Assembly: GCF_004210215.2 (NCBI RefSeq)
Contig: NZ_CP067394.1
Span: 1,922,001 to 1,986,000, forward strand
From: Cryobacterium sp. SO1
GTDB taxonomy: Bacteria > Actinomycetota > Actinomycetes > Actinomycetales > Microbacteriaceae
Length of the DNA stretch: 64,000 nucleotides
Reading direction: 5' to 3'
Shown here: in pieces, positions 41,244 to 51,013 of the stretch
Layout: each line of letters opens with the position of its first letter
Position numbering within the stretch: position 1 is the stretch's first letter
Translations under genes and position numbers: made by a program
Notes under the pieces: generated by a model
The model's database searches: none
What the model saw: only the letters and a program-made list of their open reading frames with translations
Told to the model about the DNA's origin: nothing

Positions 41244-42188
41244 GTGACAGACGGCAATGGGTTCCTCAGCGGGCGTCTCCTGGTGGTCGCCTTCGAAGGG
41301 TGGAACGATGCGGGTGAGGCCGCAACGGGCGCCGTGAATACGCTGAAGGACCTTCTCGACGTGGCCGAGGTCAAGCGCATCGACCCCGAGTTGTACTTCG
41401 ACTACCAGTTCAACCGGCCCACGATCTCCACCGATGAGGACGGCAACCGGGTGATCGAATGGCCCAGCGCGGTCATGTACGGTCCGGCAGTTCCCGGCAG
41501 CAGCGGCCTGCCGCTGGCCGAGGACGCACACCTGAAGGTGAGCGGCAGCAACGCCGGCAACATCTACCTGCTCATCGGCACCGAACCGTCCCGCAGCTGG
41601 AAGAGCTTCACGGCCGAGATCCTGGACTCCGCCCTCGCGGCCGATGTGAGCGGGATCGTCTTCCTGGGCGCGATGCTGGCGGATGTGCCGCACACCCGTC
41701 CGATCTCGATCTTCGTCTCCAGCGACAACCCCGAGGTCCGTGCCGAGCTGCAGATCGAGCGCAGCAGCTACGAGGGCCCGGTCGGCATCCTCAGCGTGCT
41801 GGCCTCGGCGGCCGAGACCGTCGGCATTCCGAGCCTGTCGATCTGGGCGTCGGTGCCGCACTACGTGCACAACGCGCCGTCCCCCAAGGCGATGCTCGCG
41901 CTGATCGACAAGCTCGAGGAGATCATCGACGTGGTCATCCCCCGCGGCGATCTGGTCACCGACGCCTCGGAGTGGGAGACGGGTATCGATGCCCTCGCCG
42001 CTGAGGACGAGGAGATGGCCGCGTACATCGGCCAGCTCGAACAGGCCAGGGACACTGTCGATTCGCCGGAGGCGAGCGGCGAGGCCATCGCCCAGGAGTT
42101 CGAGCGGTACCTGCGCAAGCGCGGCGAGGGGCCTGGCGGCTGGGCCGAGGGTCGCCCGGGGTCCGGCCCGGAGCCGCGTCAGCCCTAA
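41244..42188 (+). CDS. PAC2 family protein
   Basis: This 314-residue protein belongs to the PAC2 (proteasome assembly chaperone-like) family, widespread in Actinobacteria with no settled function. Family sequence begins at LLVVAFEGWNDAGEAATGAV and includes GTEPSRSWKSF, and LGAMLADVPHTRP. The C-terminal part is helical and acidic (DEEMAAYIGQLEQARD). Start GTG 41244; an AGG site is about 10 nt upstream. It is convergent with mshC. Confidence 0.85.
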   Translation: MTDGNGFLSGRLLVVAFEGWNDAGEAATGAVNTLKDLLDVAEVKRIDPELYFDYQFNRPTISTDEDGNRVIEWPSAVMYGPAVPGSSGLPLAEDAHLKVSGSNAGNIYLLIGTEPSRSWKSFTAEILDSALAADVSGIVFLGAMLADVPHTRPISIFVSSDNPEVRAELQIERSSYEGPVGILSVLASAAETVGIPSLSIWASVPHYVHNAPSPKAMLALIDKLEEIIDVVIPRGDLVTDASEWETGIDALAAEDEEMAAYIGQLEQARDTVDSPEASGEAIAQEFERYLRKRGEGPGGWAEGRPGSGPEPRQP

Positions 42189-42266
42189 ACCGCGTGACAG
42201 AGGTGCCCTCGTGTGGACGACCTGCCCCGGTTCGGCGGAGCAATTCGTCCGCAGTCGGGCAACTCG

Positions 42267-43541
42267 CTAGAGCTTGACGCCGAGGAGCGCGTCGATCGCG
42301 GCGGCGATGAGGGCGCGGTCGTCCACCCCGGCGGCCACCGCCTCGTCCACAGCCGCCAGGGCGCCCCGGGTGTCGAGGTCGGTGACCAGCGCGGCGCGCA
42401 TCCGCTCGACGACCGCGGCAGCGCTCTCGAACGCCGACACGGACCCGCCGGCGGCGCTCGGGCTGAAGGCCAGCGTCCACGCGGCCAGTCTGGCCTCGGC
42501 GTCCGCGAGCTGCGCGGCGGTCCATTCCCAGTCGGTGCGGTAATGCTGCGCCAACAGTGCCAGGCGGATAGCCCGCGGGTCGCTGCCCGCGGCCCGCAAC
42601 CTGGAGACGAGCACCAGGTTGCCCAGCGACTTGCTCATCTTCTCGCCCTGGTAGGCGACCATGCCCGTGTGGCTGTACACCTTCGCCAGCGGATGCCCGC
42701 TCAGCGCGGCGGCGTGGCCGGCGCTCATGTCGTGGTGCGGGAAGATCAGGTCGCTGCCGCCGCCCTGCACGGTGAAATCGGTGCCGAGCTCCGCGAGGGC
42801 GATGACCGAGCACTCGATGTGCCAACCTGGACGGCCGGCGCCGACGGGTGACTCCCAGGCCGGCTCCCCCGCCCTCGCGGCGCGCCACAGCAGCGGATCG
42901 AGCCGGTCGCGCTTACCGGCGCGGTCGGGGTCGCCGCCCCGCTGGGCGAACAGGGTGAGCATGGTCTCGACGTCGTAGTTGCTCTCCTCGCCGAGCGTCC
43001 ACGGTGCCTGGCGTTCGGCCGCCCGAATGTCGAAGTACAGGTCGGCGCCGGGCCCGTCGGGCGTCGGCAACGCATCCGGCGTGGACACCCGGTACGCCAG
43101 CGCGGACTCGCGAAGCTGCAGCACCGCGGCGCTGATATCGTCGATGACGTCGGTCACAGCCACGAAGTCGTTCGGCGGGATGATGCCGAGGGACTCCATG
43201 TCGGCCCGGAACAAATCGGTCTGTGACGCGGCGAGCTCGCGCCAATCGACGCCGGTGGCCGTGGCCCGCTCCAGGAGCGGGTCGTCGACATCGGTGACGT
43301 TCTGGGCGTAGTGCACCCGGTAGCCGCCGTCCAGCCAGACCCGCTGCAGGGTGTCGAAGGCGAGATAGGTGGCCGCGTGGCCGAGGTGGGTGGCGTCGTA
43401 CGGGGTGATCCCACAGACGTACAGCCTGGCCACATCGTTGGGCTTGGCTTCGACGATCGAGTCCGTCGCCGTGTCGTGCAGGCGAGGAGCGTCGGACGCT
43501 CCCGGGATCGACGGGATGACGGGATGTGACCAGGCGCGCAT
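42267..43541 (-). CDS. mshC: L-cysteine:1D-myo-inositol 2-amino-2-deoxy-alpha-D-glucopyranoside ligase
   Basis: This 424-residue enzyme joins cysteine to GlcN-Ins, the penultimate step of mycothiol synthesis. It resembles cysteinyl-tRNA synthetase: zinc Cys43 with the HIGH-like [20 protein letters not shown] (41-60), WHIECS, and the KMSKS-type [10 protein letters not shown]. It is shorter than CysS, lacking its anticodon-binding domain, which fits MshC. A TAGGCT hexamer 6 nt before the ATG gives a leaderless start identical in layout to trpD. Mycothiol is restricted to Actinobacteria, so the gene supports the taxonomic call. Confidence 0.95.
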   Translation of the reverse strand: MRAWSHPVIPSIPGASDAPRLHDTATDSIVEAKPNDVARLYVCGITPYDATHLGHAATYLAFDTLQRVWLDGGYRVHYAQNVTDVDDPLLERATATGVDWRELAASQTDLFRADMESLGIIPPNDFVAVTDVIDDISAAVLQLRESALAYRVSTPDALPTPDGPGADLYFDIRAAERQAPWTLGEESNYDVETMLTLFAQRGGDPDRAGKRDRLDPLLWRAARAGEPAWESPVGAGRPGWHIECSVIALAELGTDFTVQGGGSDLIFPHHDMSAGHAAALSGHPLAKVYSHTGMVAYQGEKMSKSLGNLVLVSRLRAAGSDPRAIRLALLAQHYRTDWEWTAAQLADAEARLAAWTLAFSPSAAGGSVSAFESAAAVVERMRAALVTDLDTRGALAAVDEAVAAGVDDRALIAAAIDALLGVKL

Positions 43542-43547
43542 GTATCC

Positions 43548-43553
43548 AGCCTA
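43548..43553 (-). promoter_or_regulatory. -10 element of mshC
   Basis: TAGGCT on the - strand followed by 6 nt and the mshC ATG; it sits immediately beyond the uppP stop codon. Confidence 0.55.
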
Positions 43554-43554
43554 A

Positions 43555-44409
43555 CTACGCGGTGATGACGTTGGTGCCGAGCAGGACCATGACGACGACG
43601 CCGAGCGCGATGCGGTACACGACGAACGGCAGGAAGCTGCGCTTGGAGATGTAGTTCATGAAGAAACCGATGACGAACAGGGCGACGACGAACGCGACCA
43701 CGGTGGCGACGAGGGTCTCCCAGGGGCCGAACAACTCCGGCGTGCAGTTCGCGGCGGCGGCAACGCAGGGTTCCTTGATCGACTTGTACACCTGGTAGAA
43801 GCCGCTGCCGAGAACGGCGGGGATGGCGAGCAGGAACGCGTAGCGAGCGGCCGCGGCGCGTTCGTAGCCGAGGAACAGGCCGGCCGTGATGGTGCCGCCG
43901 GAACGGGAGACGCCCGGGATGAGCGCAAGCGCCTGAGCGAAACCGAAGATGACGCCGTGCCCGACGGTGATGTCGCCCAGCTGACGACGCTTCGCTCCGA
44001 CGTAGTCGGCGATGCCCAGCAGCACACCGAAGGCGATGAGCATGATCGCGGTGACCCAGAGGTTGCGCAGGCTGGTTTCGATCTGGTCCTGGAAGAGCAG
44101 GCCCAGGATGACGATGGGCAGGGTGCCGAGGATGATCAGCCAGCCCATCCGGGCGTCGTCGTCGCCGCGCGGCACCTTGCCGACGAGGGACTTGGCCCAC
44201 TGGCCGATGATGCGCACGATGTCACGCCAGAAGAAGATCACGACGGCGGCCTCCGTGCCGATCTGCGTGATCGCGGTGAACCGGGCGCCGGGGTCCTCTC
44301 CGGTGCCCAGGAACTGGCCCACGATACTGATGTGGGCGCTGGAGGAGACCGGCAGGAACTCGGTCAGTCCCTGAACCAGGCCCAGGATGACCGCATTGAT
44401 GAAGTCCAC
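43555..44409 (-). CDS. uppP: Undecaprenyl-diphosphatase (BacA type)
   Basis: This 284-residue membrane enzyme recycles undecaprenyl pyrophosphate for cell-wall synthesis. Active-site regions are [14 protein letters not shown] (residues 14-27) and [13 protein letters not shown], both invariant in the family, with about eight membrane helices. Start GTG 44409. It is upstream of mshC on the same strand. Confidence 0.95.
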   Translation of the reverse strand: MDFINAVILGLVQGLTEFLPVSSSAHISIVGQFLGTGEDPGARFTAITQIGTEAAVVIFFWRDIVRIIGQWAKSLVGKVPRGDDDARMGWLIILGTLPIVILGLLFQDQIETSLRNLWVTAIMLIAFGVLLGIADYVGAKRRQLGDITVGHGVIFGFAQALALIPGVSRSGGTITAGLFLGYERAAAARYAFLLAIPAVLGSGFYQVYKSIKEPCVAAAANCTPELFGPWETLVATVVAFVVALFVIGFFMNYISKRSFLPFVVYRIALGVVVMVLLGTNVITA

Positions 44410-44460
44410 GTGATACTCGTTTCGCTTGTGCTGTGTGCTGGCCGGTAGCGCGACAGTGGG

Positions 44461-45786
44461 CTAGTACGTCGACAGCAGATCGGTCAGAACCGTCCTGCCA
44501 AACACTAATGCGTCCAGCGGCACCCGCTCATCAACGCCATGGAACAGCGCCGGGAAGTCCAAATCTGCTGGGAGCTTCAGCGGGGCGAAGCCGTATCCTT
44601 TGATGCCCAGTTTGCTCAGCGCCTTGTTGTCGGTGCCGGCGGGCATCAGGTACGGCAGTACGGGCGCGCCGGGGTCGTGGATCTGGAGGGTCGACACGAT
44701 CTTGTCGATCAGCGGGCCGGCGAATTCGGTCTCCAGCCCCACATCTTGGTGCATCACCACGATTTCAATGTCCGGGCCGACCATTTCGGCGAGTTCGGCC
44801 AACACCGCGTCTTCCTCGCCCGGCAGGGAACGCACGTCGATGAGGGCCTCCGCGCGGTCGGGGATGACGTTGTGCTTGTAGCCGGCCCGCAGCACCGTCG
44901 GGTTCATGGTGGTGCGCAGGCTCGCCTGGATGAAGCCGGACGCGGTGCCGGTAGCCAGGGCCAGCTCATCCGGGCCCATCGATTGAGGCTCGACCCCCAG
45001 TATCCTGGCGATCTCGGAGAGCAGCTGACTGGTGGTGTTCGTCAGGCGGATCGGCCACTGGCGACGGCCGACCTTCGCTACCGCCTCGGCGAGCCGGGTG
45101 ATCGCGTTGTCGGTCACCAATCTGGAGCCGTGCCCGGCCGGACCGTGTGCCACGAGCTTGAGCCAGATGAGAGCCTTCTCACCCGTTTGCAGCAGGTAAG
45201 CACGTTCGCCGCCGACGGTGATCGAATAACCGCCGACCTCGCTGATGGCTTCGGTGGCCCCCGCGAACAGGTCTGGACGAGTGTCGACGAGGTGGTGCGA
45301 ACCGAACACTCCCCCGGCCTCCTCGTCGGCGAAGAACGCCACGACCAGGTCCCGTTCGGGCTGGCCGCCCTGACCGAGCACATCCTGCAGGGAAGCCAGG
45401 ATCATCGCGTCCATGTTCTTCATGTCCACCGCACCACGGCCCCACAGCATGCCGTCCTTGATCACCCCGCCGAACGGGTCCACCGACCAGTTCGCCGGTT
45501 CGGCCGGAACCACATCCAGGTGGCCGTGGACCACCAGCGCGCCCTTGCCGCGGTCGCGACCGGGCACCCGGGCCACCACACTGGTGCGGCCCGGCTCCGA
45601 GTCGAACAACTCGGGCGCAAGGCCGAGCTCGCGTAGCTTCGCAGCCACGTATTCCGCCGCATCCGTCTCGCCGTTGGACCGGCCCTCACCGTAATTTGTC
45701 GTATCGAACCTGATCAGGTCGCGAGCGATCTCGGCAGTCAGGTCGAGCGTGTCGGCCGAAGCCGGGGTGGGGGCAGGTGCTGTCAT
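44461..45786 (-). CDS. M20 family peptidase (ArgE/DapE-like, M20E type)
   Basis: This 441-residue zinc peptidase has metal motifs VVHGHLDVVPAE (His), WGRGAVDMKNMD (bridging Asp), FFADEEAGGVFG (catalytic Glu pair), a lid domain, and the C-terminal LFHGVDERVP (His). It is related to M20 dipeptidases of Actinobacteria annotated as M20/M25/M40; the substrate is unknown. ATG 45786 lies 7 nt after TAGCGT, so a leaderless transcript is likely, although the frame is open 17 codons further upstream. Confidence 0.87.
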   Translation of the reverse strand: MTAPAPTPASADTLDLTAEIARDLIRFDTTNYGEGRSNGETDAAEYVAAKLRELGLAPELFDSEPGRTSVVARVPGRDRGKGALVVHGHLDVVPAEPANWSVDPFGGVIKDGMLWGRGAVDMKNMDAMILASLQDVLGQGGQPERDLVVAFFADEEAGGVFGSHHLVDTRPDLFAGATEAISEVGGYSITVGGERAYLLQTGEKALIWLKLVAHGPAGHGSRLVTDNAITRLAEAVAKVGRRQWPIRLTNTTSQLLSEIARILGVEPQSMGPDELALATGTASGFIQASLRTTMNPTVLRAGYKHNVIPDRAEALIDVRSLPGEEDAVLAELAEMVGPDIEIVVMHQDVGLETEFAGPLIDKIVSTLQIHDPGAPVLPYLMPAGTDNKALSKLGIKGYGFAPLKLPADLDFPALFHGVDERVPLDALVFGRTVLTDLLSTY

Positions 45787-45953
45787 GCAGTTCACGCTAC
45801 CGGGCATCGGGGCCCGGCAGACGGCCAACTGGCTCATGCGGAGTACCGGTGGGGCCGGGGGGTGCCCGTGGCACCCGGCGGTGTCCGGACGGGCTTTGGA
45901 TCCGTGCTAAGTTGTTCCCCGGCAGCAAAACATAACTGCGGCCGAAACATCCA

Positions 45954-46038
45954 GTCCGGGTGGCGGAAATGGCAGACGCGCTAGCTTGAGGTGCTAGTGC
46001 CCGTATAGGGCGTGGGGGTTCAAGTCCCCCCTCGGACA
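45954..46038 (+). tRNA. tRNA-Leu (anticodon GAG)
   Basis: The acceptor stem GTCCGGG pairs with CTCGGAC (one G-T). The anticodon stem CTAGC/GCTAG encloses loop TTGAGGT, giving anticodon GAG. The long variable arm (GCCC...GGGC) marks a class II tRNA, and the T-arm GGGGGTTCAAGTCCCCC is intact with discriminator A. CCA is not encoded. It reads CUC and CUU leucine codons. A terminator follows about 50 nt later. Confidence 0.97.
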
Positions 46039-46090
46039 CGGAGATTGTTGGTAAGACAGCAGTCAACGAGAACTGGTTGAGACAGTTCAC

Positions 46091-46114
46091 GGGCCGGATC
46101 TTAGGATCCGGCCC
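46091..46114 (+). terminator. Terminator of the tRNA-Leu transcript
   Basis: GGGCCGGATC (46091-46100) pairs perfectly with 46105-46114 around TTAG, followed by TGTCTCGTT. Confidence 0.75.
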
Positions 46115-46166
46115 TGTCTCGTTAACGCGCGGGTGTCGACCCTCCCAGATTGAACGCCGCGCTCGG

Positions 46167-47216
46167 CTACCGCTGCGGAGCCGCTCCCGCCGACCGCCGG
46201 ATGACGAGCTCCGGGGCAGGCACCGACATCGGTGCCACCTCAGTGTTCTCGATCCGGGCCAGGAGCTGGAACACCGCGGCGCGGCCCTGCCCCTCGAAGT
46301 CGTTCCGTAAGGTGGTCAGCGGCGGATCGAAGAACGCGGCCTCGGCGATGTCGTCAACACCGACGACGCTGACGTCGGTAGGAATCCGCAAGCCGCGTTC
46401 CTTCAGGGCGAGCATCGCCCCGAGTGCCATCTGATCGTTCGCGGCGAGGAACGCTGTCGCGTCGGGGATCCGAGCGAGCTCGCTGATGGCGCGGTAACCG
46501 GAGGCCGCTGACCAGTCGCCATGCAGGATGCCGACCGACCGGAGGCCGCGAGCCTCAAGGGCTGCCTCGTAGTCACAGACCCGATTACGCGCGGCGGACC
46601 ACATTGACGGTCCGGCGATGTGCACGAAGCGCCGGTGCCCCAGCTCGGCGAGGTGTGCGACGAGCATCGGAATGCCGACCCGAGAAAGGATGCCTCGCGG
46701 GTCGTCTGGAACCCCCTCGGACTCCGCGGCGACGTAGGCGGGTACGCGGAAGGGCGCCGCGGCGAAGGCCCTCGTCATCTCGTCGGTGACGGCGAGAGCG
46801 AGGACACCGGCCAGATCGTGCTGGGTGATGAGCGCGAGGGAGTCCTCGATCGCGCGAGGATTGCGGCTGTCAAGCGACACGATGTCCAGCACATAGCCCG
46901 CTTCGCGGGCGGCGATGCTCGCGCCTTCCACGATGCGGCTCGGGCCGACCAGCGAAATCTCGTGAGTCAGCGCCCCGATGCGGTGCGACCGCCCCGACTT
47001 GAGGCTGCGCGCAGTGAGATTCGGGCGATAGCCCAGGTCGGCGAGCGCCTGGACGACCCGTTCCCTGGTCTCCGGACGAATCCCCTCGAATCCCCTGAGG
47101 AACCGGCTCACGGTCTGGTGCGACACCCCGGCGGCCTGGGCGACGTCGTAAATGGTTGCGGCCCTTCCGCGGGTGCCTGCGCCGCCGGCTCCGAGTGGAT
47201 CTGCGCGTGTGCTCAT
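46167..47216 (-). CDS. LacI-family transcriptional regulator of the beta-galactoside locus
   Basis: This 349-residue repressor has the LacI HTH (TIYDVAQAAGVSHQTVSRFLRG, about residues 21-42) with hinge helix YRPNLTARSLKSGRS, and a periplasmic-binding-protein-like ligand domain. It is divergent from a GH42-transporter-GH42 operon whose promoter holds two matching operators, so it almost certainly represses that operon until a galactoside or other oligosaccharide binds. A - strand promoter TTGTCA-17 nt-GAGAAT (47300-47272) overlaps the operator region, so it may repress itself. ATG 47216 with a GAGAGGA site. Confidence 0.92.
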   Translation of the reverse strand: MSTRADPLGAGGAGTRGRAATIYDVAQAAGVSHQTVSRFLRGFEGIRPETRERVVQALADLGYRPNLTARSLKSGRSHRIGALTHEISLVGPSRIVEGASIAAREAGYVLDIVSLDSRNPRAIEDSLALITQHDLAGVLALAVTDEMTRAFAAAPFRVPAYVAAESEGVPDDPRGILSRVGIPMLVAHLAELGHRRFVHIAGPSMWSAARNRVCDYEAALEARGLRSVGILHGDWSAASGYRAISELARIPDATAFLAANDQMALGAMLALKERGLRIPTDVSVVGVDDIAEAAFFDPPLTTLRNDFEGQGRAAVFQLLARIENTEVAPMSVPAPELVIRRSAGAAPQR

Positions 47217-47293
47217 TGCCGTCCTCTCGTCTCTCGGTCGCGGGGCATCGGCGCAGCCAGGTCGTCAGTAGATTCTCTGGACCATTTTGACCC

Positions 47294-47322
47294 TTGACAA
47301 CCGATGTTATCGACAACATCCT
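47294..47322 (+). promoter_or_regulatory. Promoter of the GH42/ABC transporter operon
   Basis: TTGACA (47294-47299, a perfect -35) is followed at 17 nt by CATCCT (47317-47322). Operator O1 fills the spacer exactly, the usual place for LacI-type repression. Confidence 0.65.
47304..47319. promoter_or_regulatory. LacI-family operator O1
   Basis: ATGTTATCGACAACAT is a 16-bp near-perfect palindrome with the central TCGA typical of LacI-family sites. It lies between -35 and -10. Confidence 0.7.
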
Positions 47323-47334
47323 AGATCCTACCCA

Positions 47335-47350
47335 ATGTGATCGAAAACAT
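47335..47350. promoter_or_regulatory. LacI-family operator O2
   Basis: ATGTGATCGAAAACAT shares ATGT, TCGA and ACAT with O1 in the same positions. Centres are 31 bp apart, about three helical turns, allowing cooperative binding downstream of the promoter. Confidence 0.65.
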
Positions 47351-47409
47351 AGTCCATCATCAGCTCCATCCGGAACCACCCTGACACCCCACAACGAAGT
47401 GAGGATCAT

Positions 47410-49515
47410 GTGAACTCTGCACTCCCCGTCCAGCCCAGGAGCGGCCTCCTCTTCGGCGTTGCCTACTACCCGGAGTACCACCTCACCGACCGTGTCGAGA
47501 CCGATCTGGACCTCATGCACCAGGCCGGGATCAACGTGATCCGGGTCGGGGAATCGGTGTGGTCCACCTGGGAACCCCGGGACGGAGAGTTCGACCTGGA
47601 CTGGCTGGCGCCGGTGCTGGACGGCGCCCATCGGCGCGGCATCCAGGTGATCCTCGGCACTCCGACCTACGCGGTCCCGCCCTGGCTGCAGGTCGCGCAT
47701 CCCGAGATCGCCGCGGAACGCCGTACGGGTGAAGCCATCCCCTGGGGCGGCCGTCAGGAGATCGACTTCACGCACCCGGACTTCCGAAGATACGCAGAAC
47801 GGGTCATCCGTGCCGTCGTCGGACGATACGCCGGTCACCCCGCCGTGATCGGGTTCCAGGTCGACAACGAACCCGGGCTCGAACTGTTCCATAACGACCA
47901 TGTCTTCGAAGAATTCGTGAGCCGGCTCCGCAGCCGGCACGGCACCGTGGACTCCCTCAACCGGGACTGGGGCCTCACCTATTGGTCGCACCGCATCACC
48001 GAGTGGTCTCAGCTGTGGCGGCCGGACGGCAATTCGTTCCCCCACTACGACCTCGCCTGGCGACGCTTCCAGAGCGACCTCACGACCGAGTTCATCACCT
48101 GGCAGGCCGACCTGGTGCGCGAGTACAGTCGTCCTGGCCAGTTCGTGACCACCTGTTTGCAGTACGGGCGCCCTGCTCTTGACGACGAGCGGGTGAGCCG
48201 GGCTCTGGATATCACCGCGGGGAATCCCTACTACGGCATGCAGGACCGTCTTGATGCCACGCTCGACCTGCCGCAGTTGAGCGACTGGACGACGACGGGC
48301 GTCCCCGCGCTCTTCCGCCAGGCGGACCGGATGTATTCGTCGAAGCAGGGTCGTTACCTTGTCACCGAGACGAACGCCCAGTCGATCGGGCACTCCGACA
48401 CGAACTTCCCGCCCTATCCTGGCCAACTGAAGCAGGCCGCTTACGCGTTCATATCCCGCGGAGCGGCCATGATCGAGTACTGGCACTGGCACACGCTGCC
48501 CTATGGGATCGAGACCTACTGGGGCGGAGTGCTCCCGCACAGCCTGGTCCCCGGTCGGGTCTACTCGGAAATCGCCGAGATCGGCGGTGAACTCGCCCGG
48601 ATCGGCACAACGCTGGACGGCTTCGAACCGGATGCGGATATTGCGGTCCTCTGGTCCAATCCGAGCCGAAACGCGATGCAGTTCACCCCATTCCTGCGCG
48701 CGCACGGGCTCCCCGATTTCCAGTCTTACGAGAAGATCGTCGATGCGTTCCAGCGAGGTGCCATCGAGGCAGGCCGGCAAACCCGACTGCTCCACCTCAA
48801 TCAGGCGACAGGGATCGGCGCCGACGCACTCGCGGCCCGATTCCCCGTGCTGATCGCGGCCGGGGTCTACGTGACAACGGATGCGGAGCTTGCGCTGTTG
48901 CGGGACTACGTCGCCGCCGGCGGCCATCTCATCGTCGGCCCGCGCACCGGGTATGCCGACGAAGAAGCCCGTGCTCGCGTGGAGGTCTCCCCGCCCCGCC
49001 TGGCCGACCTGGCCGGCAGCCGCTATGACGAGTACTCCAATCTCGAGCAGGACGTCCCGGTCACCTCCACGACAGGCGAGTTGCACCTGCCCGCTGGCGC
49101 CGTGGCACGGCTGTGGATCGACGGCCTCATCGCCGACGACGCCGAGGTACTCGCCCGCTACGTCCACCCGCGTTTCGGCGATTTCCCGGCCGTGACAAGC
49201 CGCGCCGTCGATGGCGGTCGAGTCACCGTCGTGGGCTGCGTGCCCGGTCCGGCCCTGGCCGGCGGACTCGTCCGCTGGGCTGCGGCGGCCGGGCACGGAC
49301 ACGAACTCGCGGGCGACACCGCGGAGCCCGTGACGGTGGCCTCCGGCGCGCTTCCCGACGGGCGACGCGCCTGGTTCGTCTTCAACTGGGGATGGGAGCC
49401 GCAGGCGATCACGCTCGCGGTCACCGTCTCCGACACCGTCACCGGAGCAGTCCTCCAGACGGGCACAGAAGTCTCACTGACCGCATGGTCGACTCGGACA
49501 TTTCTCAGCCAGTGA
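47410..49515 (+). CDS. Beta-galactosidase, GH42 family (first copy)
   Basis: This 701-residue cytosolic enzyme has a TIM barrel (about 1-390) with acid/base Glu154 in FQVDNEPGLE and nucleophile Glu320 in YLVTETNAQS. A flavodoxin-like trimerisation domain (about 395-620) and a small beta C-terminal domain follow. The GH42 fold begins GVAYYPEYHL. No signal peptide is present, so it acts on imported oligosaccharides. Start GTG 47410 with an AGGA site. It is the first gene after the LacI operators. Unlike the second GH42 it lacks the zinc cysteine cluster. Confidence 0.9.
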   Translation: MNSALPVQPRSGLLFGVAYYPEYHLTDRVETDLDLMHQAGINVIRVGESVWSTWEPRDGEFDLDWLAPVLDGAHRRGIQVILGTPTYAVPPWLQVAHPEIAAERRTGEAIPWGGRQEIDFTHPDFRRYAERVIRAVVGRYAGHPAVIGFQVDNEPGLELFHNDHVFEEFVSRLRSRHGTVDSLNRDWGLTYWSHRITEWSQLWRPDGNSFPHYDLAWRRFQSDLTTEFITWQADLVREYSRPGQFVTTCLQYGRPALDDERVSRALDITAGNPYYGMQDRLDATLDLPQLSDWTTTGVPALFRQADRMYSSKQGRYLVTETNAQSIGHSDTNFPPYPGQLKQAAYAFISRGAAMIEYWHWHTLPYGIETYWGGVLPHSLVPGRVYSEIAEIGGELARIGTTLDGFEPDADIAVLWSNPSRNAMQFTPFLRAHGLPDFQSYEKIVDAFQRGAIEAGRQTRLLHLNQATGIGADALAARFPVLIAAGVYVTTDAELALLRDYVAAGGHLIVGPRTGYADEEARARVEVSPPRLADLAGSRYDEYSNLEQDVPVTSTTGELHLPAGAVARLWIDGLIADDAEVLARYVHPRFGDFPAVTSRAVDGGRVTVVGCVPGPALAGGLVRWAAAAGHGHELAGDTAEPVTVASGALPDGRRAWFVFNWGWEPQAITLAVTVSDTVTGAVLQTGTEVSLTAWSTRTFLSQ

Positions 49516-49561
49516 GCACCCCCGGGATCCTGCGATCCAACCAACCACAGAAAGAGTGATC

Positions 49562-50914
49562 ATGAACAAGAAGGCACGGAGAACAGCAGTGGCGCTGGTT
49601 ACGGGCGCCGTGTCGATCGGGCTACTCGTTACCGGGTGCACGCCGAGTTCCAGCGACGAGTCCACCCAGGAATCGGTCAGCCAGGACGACATCGACACGG
49701 CGATGACCACCCCCACGAAACTGACATTCTGGACCTGGGTCCCCGACATCGAGAACGAGGTCGCGCTCTTCGAGGCGAAGTACCCCGCAATCGACGTCAC
49801 GGTCGAGAACGTCGGCCAGGGCCTCCCTCACTACCAGAAGCTGCGCAGCGCCATCGAGGCCGGCGAGGGCGCACCGGACGTCACCCAGATCGAGTACCAG
49901 TACATCCCGTCGTTTGTGCTCAACAACTCGTTGCTCGATCTGACGGCCTACGGTGCGGACGACCTCTCGTCCGACTACGTCGACTGGGCCTGGAACCAGG
50001 TGTCGCCCGATGACGAGGTGTGGGCGATTCCCCAGGACGTCGGCCCGATGGGCAATCTCTACCGGGAAGACATCCTGACGGCGGCGGGCATCACCGAACC
50101 GCCCGCGACCTGGGACGACTATGCGGCCGCGGCGAAGACGGTCAAGGACACGACGGGTTCGTACATCTCGAACGTCGGCGCCACCCAGGCCGGTCAGATG
50201 ATCGGTTTCCTCTGGCAGGCGGGTGTCAAGCCCTTCGGCTATGACGGGAGCGAGACCGTGTCGATCGACGTGAACAGCGACGAGGCGAAGAAAGTCGCGG
50301 ACTACTGGACCGACCTCATCCAGCAGGACCTGATCTCCACCGACGTCGACTTCCAGGACCAGTGGTACCAGGGTCTCGCCAGCGGCAAATACGCCGGCTG
50401 GCTGACAGCCGCGTGGGGGCCGATCTTCCTGCAGGGCACGGCGGAAGCCACCACGGGCCTGTGGCGTGCGGCTCCGCTGCCGCAGTGGAACGAGGGCGAC
50501 GAGGTCTCCGGCAACTGGGGCGGGTCATCCGATGCCGTGCTCGCGTCCAGCGAGAACAAGATCGCCGCCTACGAGCTCGCGAAGTTCATCAACAACGACG
50601 AAGAATCGGCCATGAGACTCGCGACGGAGCAGTTCCTGTTCCCGCCGCAGGTGTCTGTGCTGGAGGATCCGGCCTTCGTCGATCAGGAGTCGGAGTTCTA
50701 CGGTGGCCAGAAGGTGAACGAGTTGTTCGCCGAGATCTCGCAGACCGTCGACACGGACTTCCAGTGGTTGCCGTATATGGACTACGTGTACTCGTCCTAC
50801 GAGGACACCGTGGGAACCGTGATCGCCGACAAGGGTGACATCTCCGGCGCGCTCGACGTCTGGCAGGACCAGCTCGTGAAGTACGCCACCGACCAGGGCT
50901 TCACCGTCGAGTAA
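49562..50914 (+). CDS. ABC transporter sugar-binding lipoprotein
   Basis: This 450-residue lipoprotein has a signal peptide with lipobox VTGC (Cys26) and a family 1 solute-binding fold (TKLTFWTWVPDIENEVALFE, ATWDDYAAAAKTVKD, GWLTAAWGPIF). Many tryptophans suggest an oligosaccharide pocket. Start ATG 49562 with an AAGAG site. It stands between the first GH42 gene and two permease genes, so it captures the substrate for them. Confidence 0.93.
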   Translation: MNKKARRTAVALVTGAVSIGLLVTGCTPSSSDESTQESVSQDDIDTAMTTPTKLTFWTWVPDIENEVALFEAKYPAIDVTVENVGQGLPHYQKLRSAIEAGEGAPDVTQIEYQYIPSFVLNNSLLDLTAYGADDLSSDYVDWAWNQVSPDDEVWAIPQDVGPMGNLYREDILTAAGITEPPATWDDYAAAAKTVKDTTGSYISNVGATQAGQMIGFLWQAGVKPFGYDGSETVSIDVNSDEAKKVADYWTDLIQQDLISTDVDFQDQWYQGLASGKYAGWLTAAWGPIFLQGTAEATTGLWRAAPLPQWNEGDEVSGNWGGSSDAVLASSENKIAAYELAKFINNDEESAMRLATEQFLFPPQVSVLEDPAFVDQESEFYGGQKVNELFAEISQTVDTDFQWLPYMDYVYSSYEDTVGTVIADKGDISGALDVWQDQLVKYATDQGFTVE

Positions 50915-51013
50915 CACCCCGCCGGGCGTCCGCTGTCCTGTCGGCGGGCGCCCGGCTCCCACCGCATCGCATCGGCCGGTCCGACCGGTCTGTCACTCCC
51001 CGAAGGAGTCGTT

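Noticed and set aside
46870..49302. 810-codon open frame on the - strand opposite the first GH42 gene
   Set aside because: It is antisense to a clear GH42 enzyme and overlaps lacI in another frame; Arg/Gly/Val/Asp-rich translation is typical of a G+C-rich shadow.
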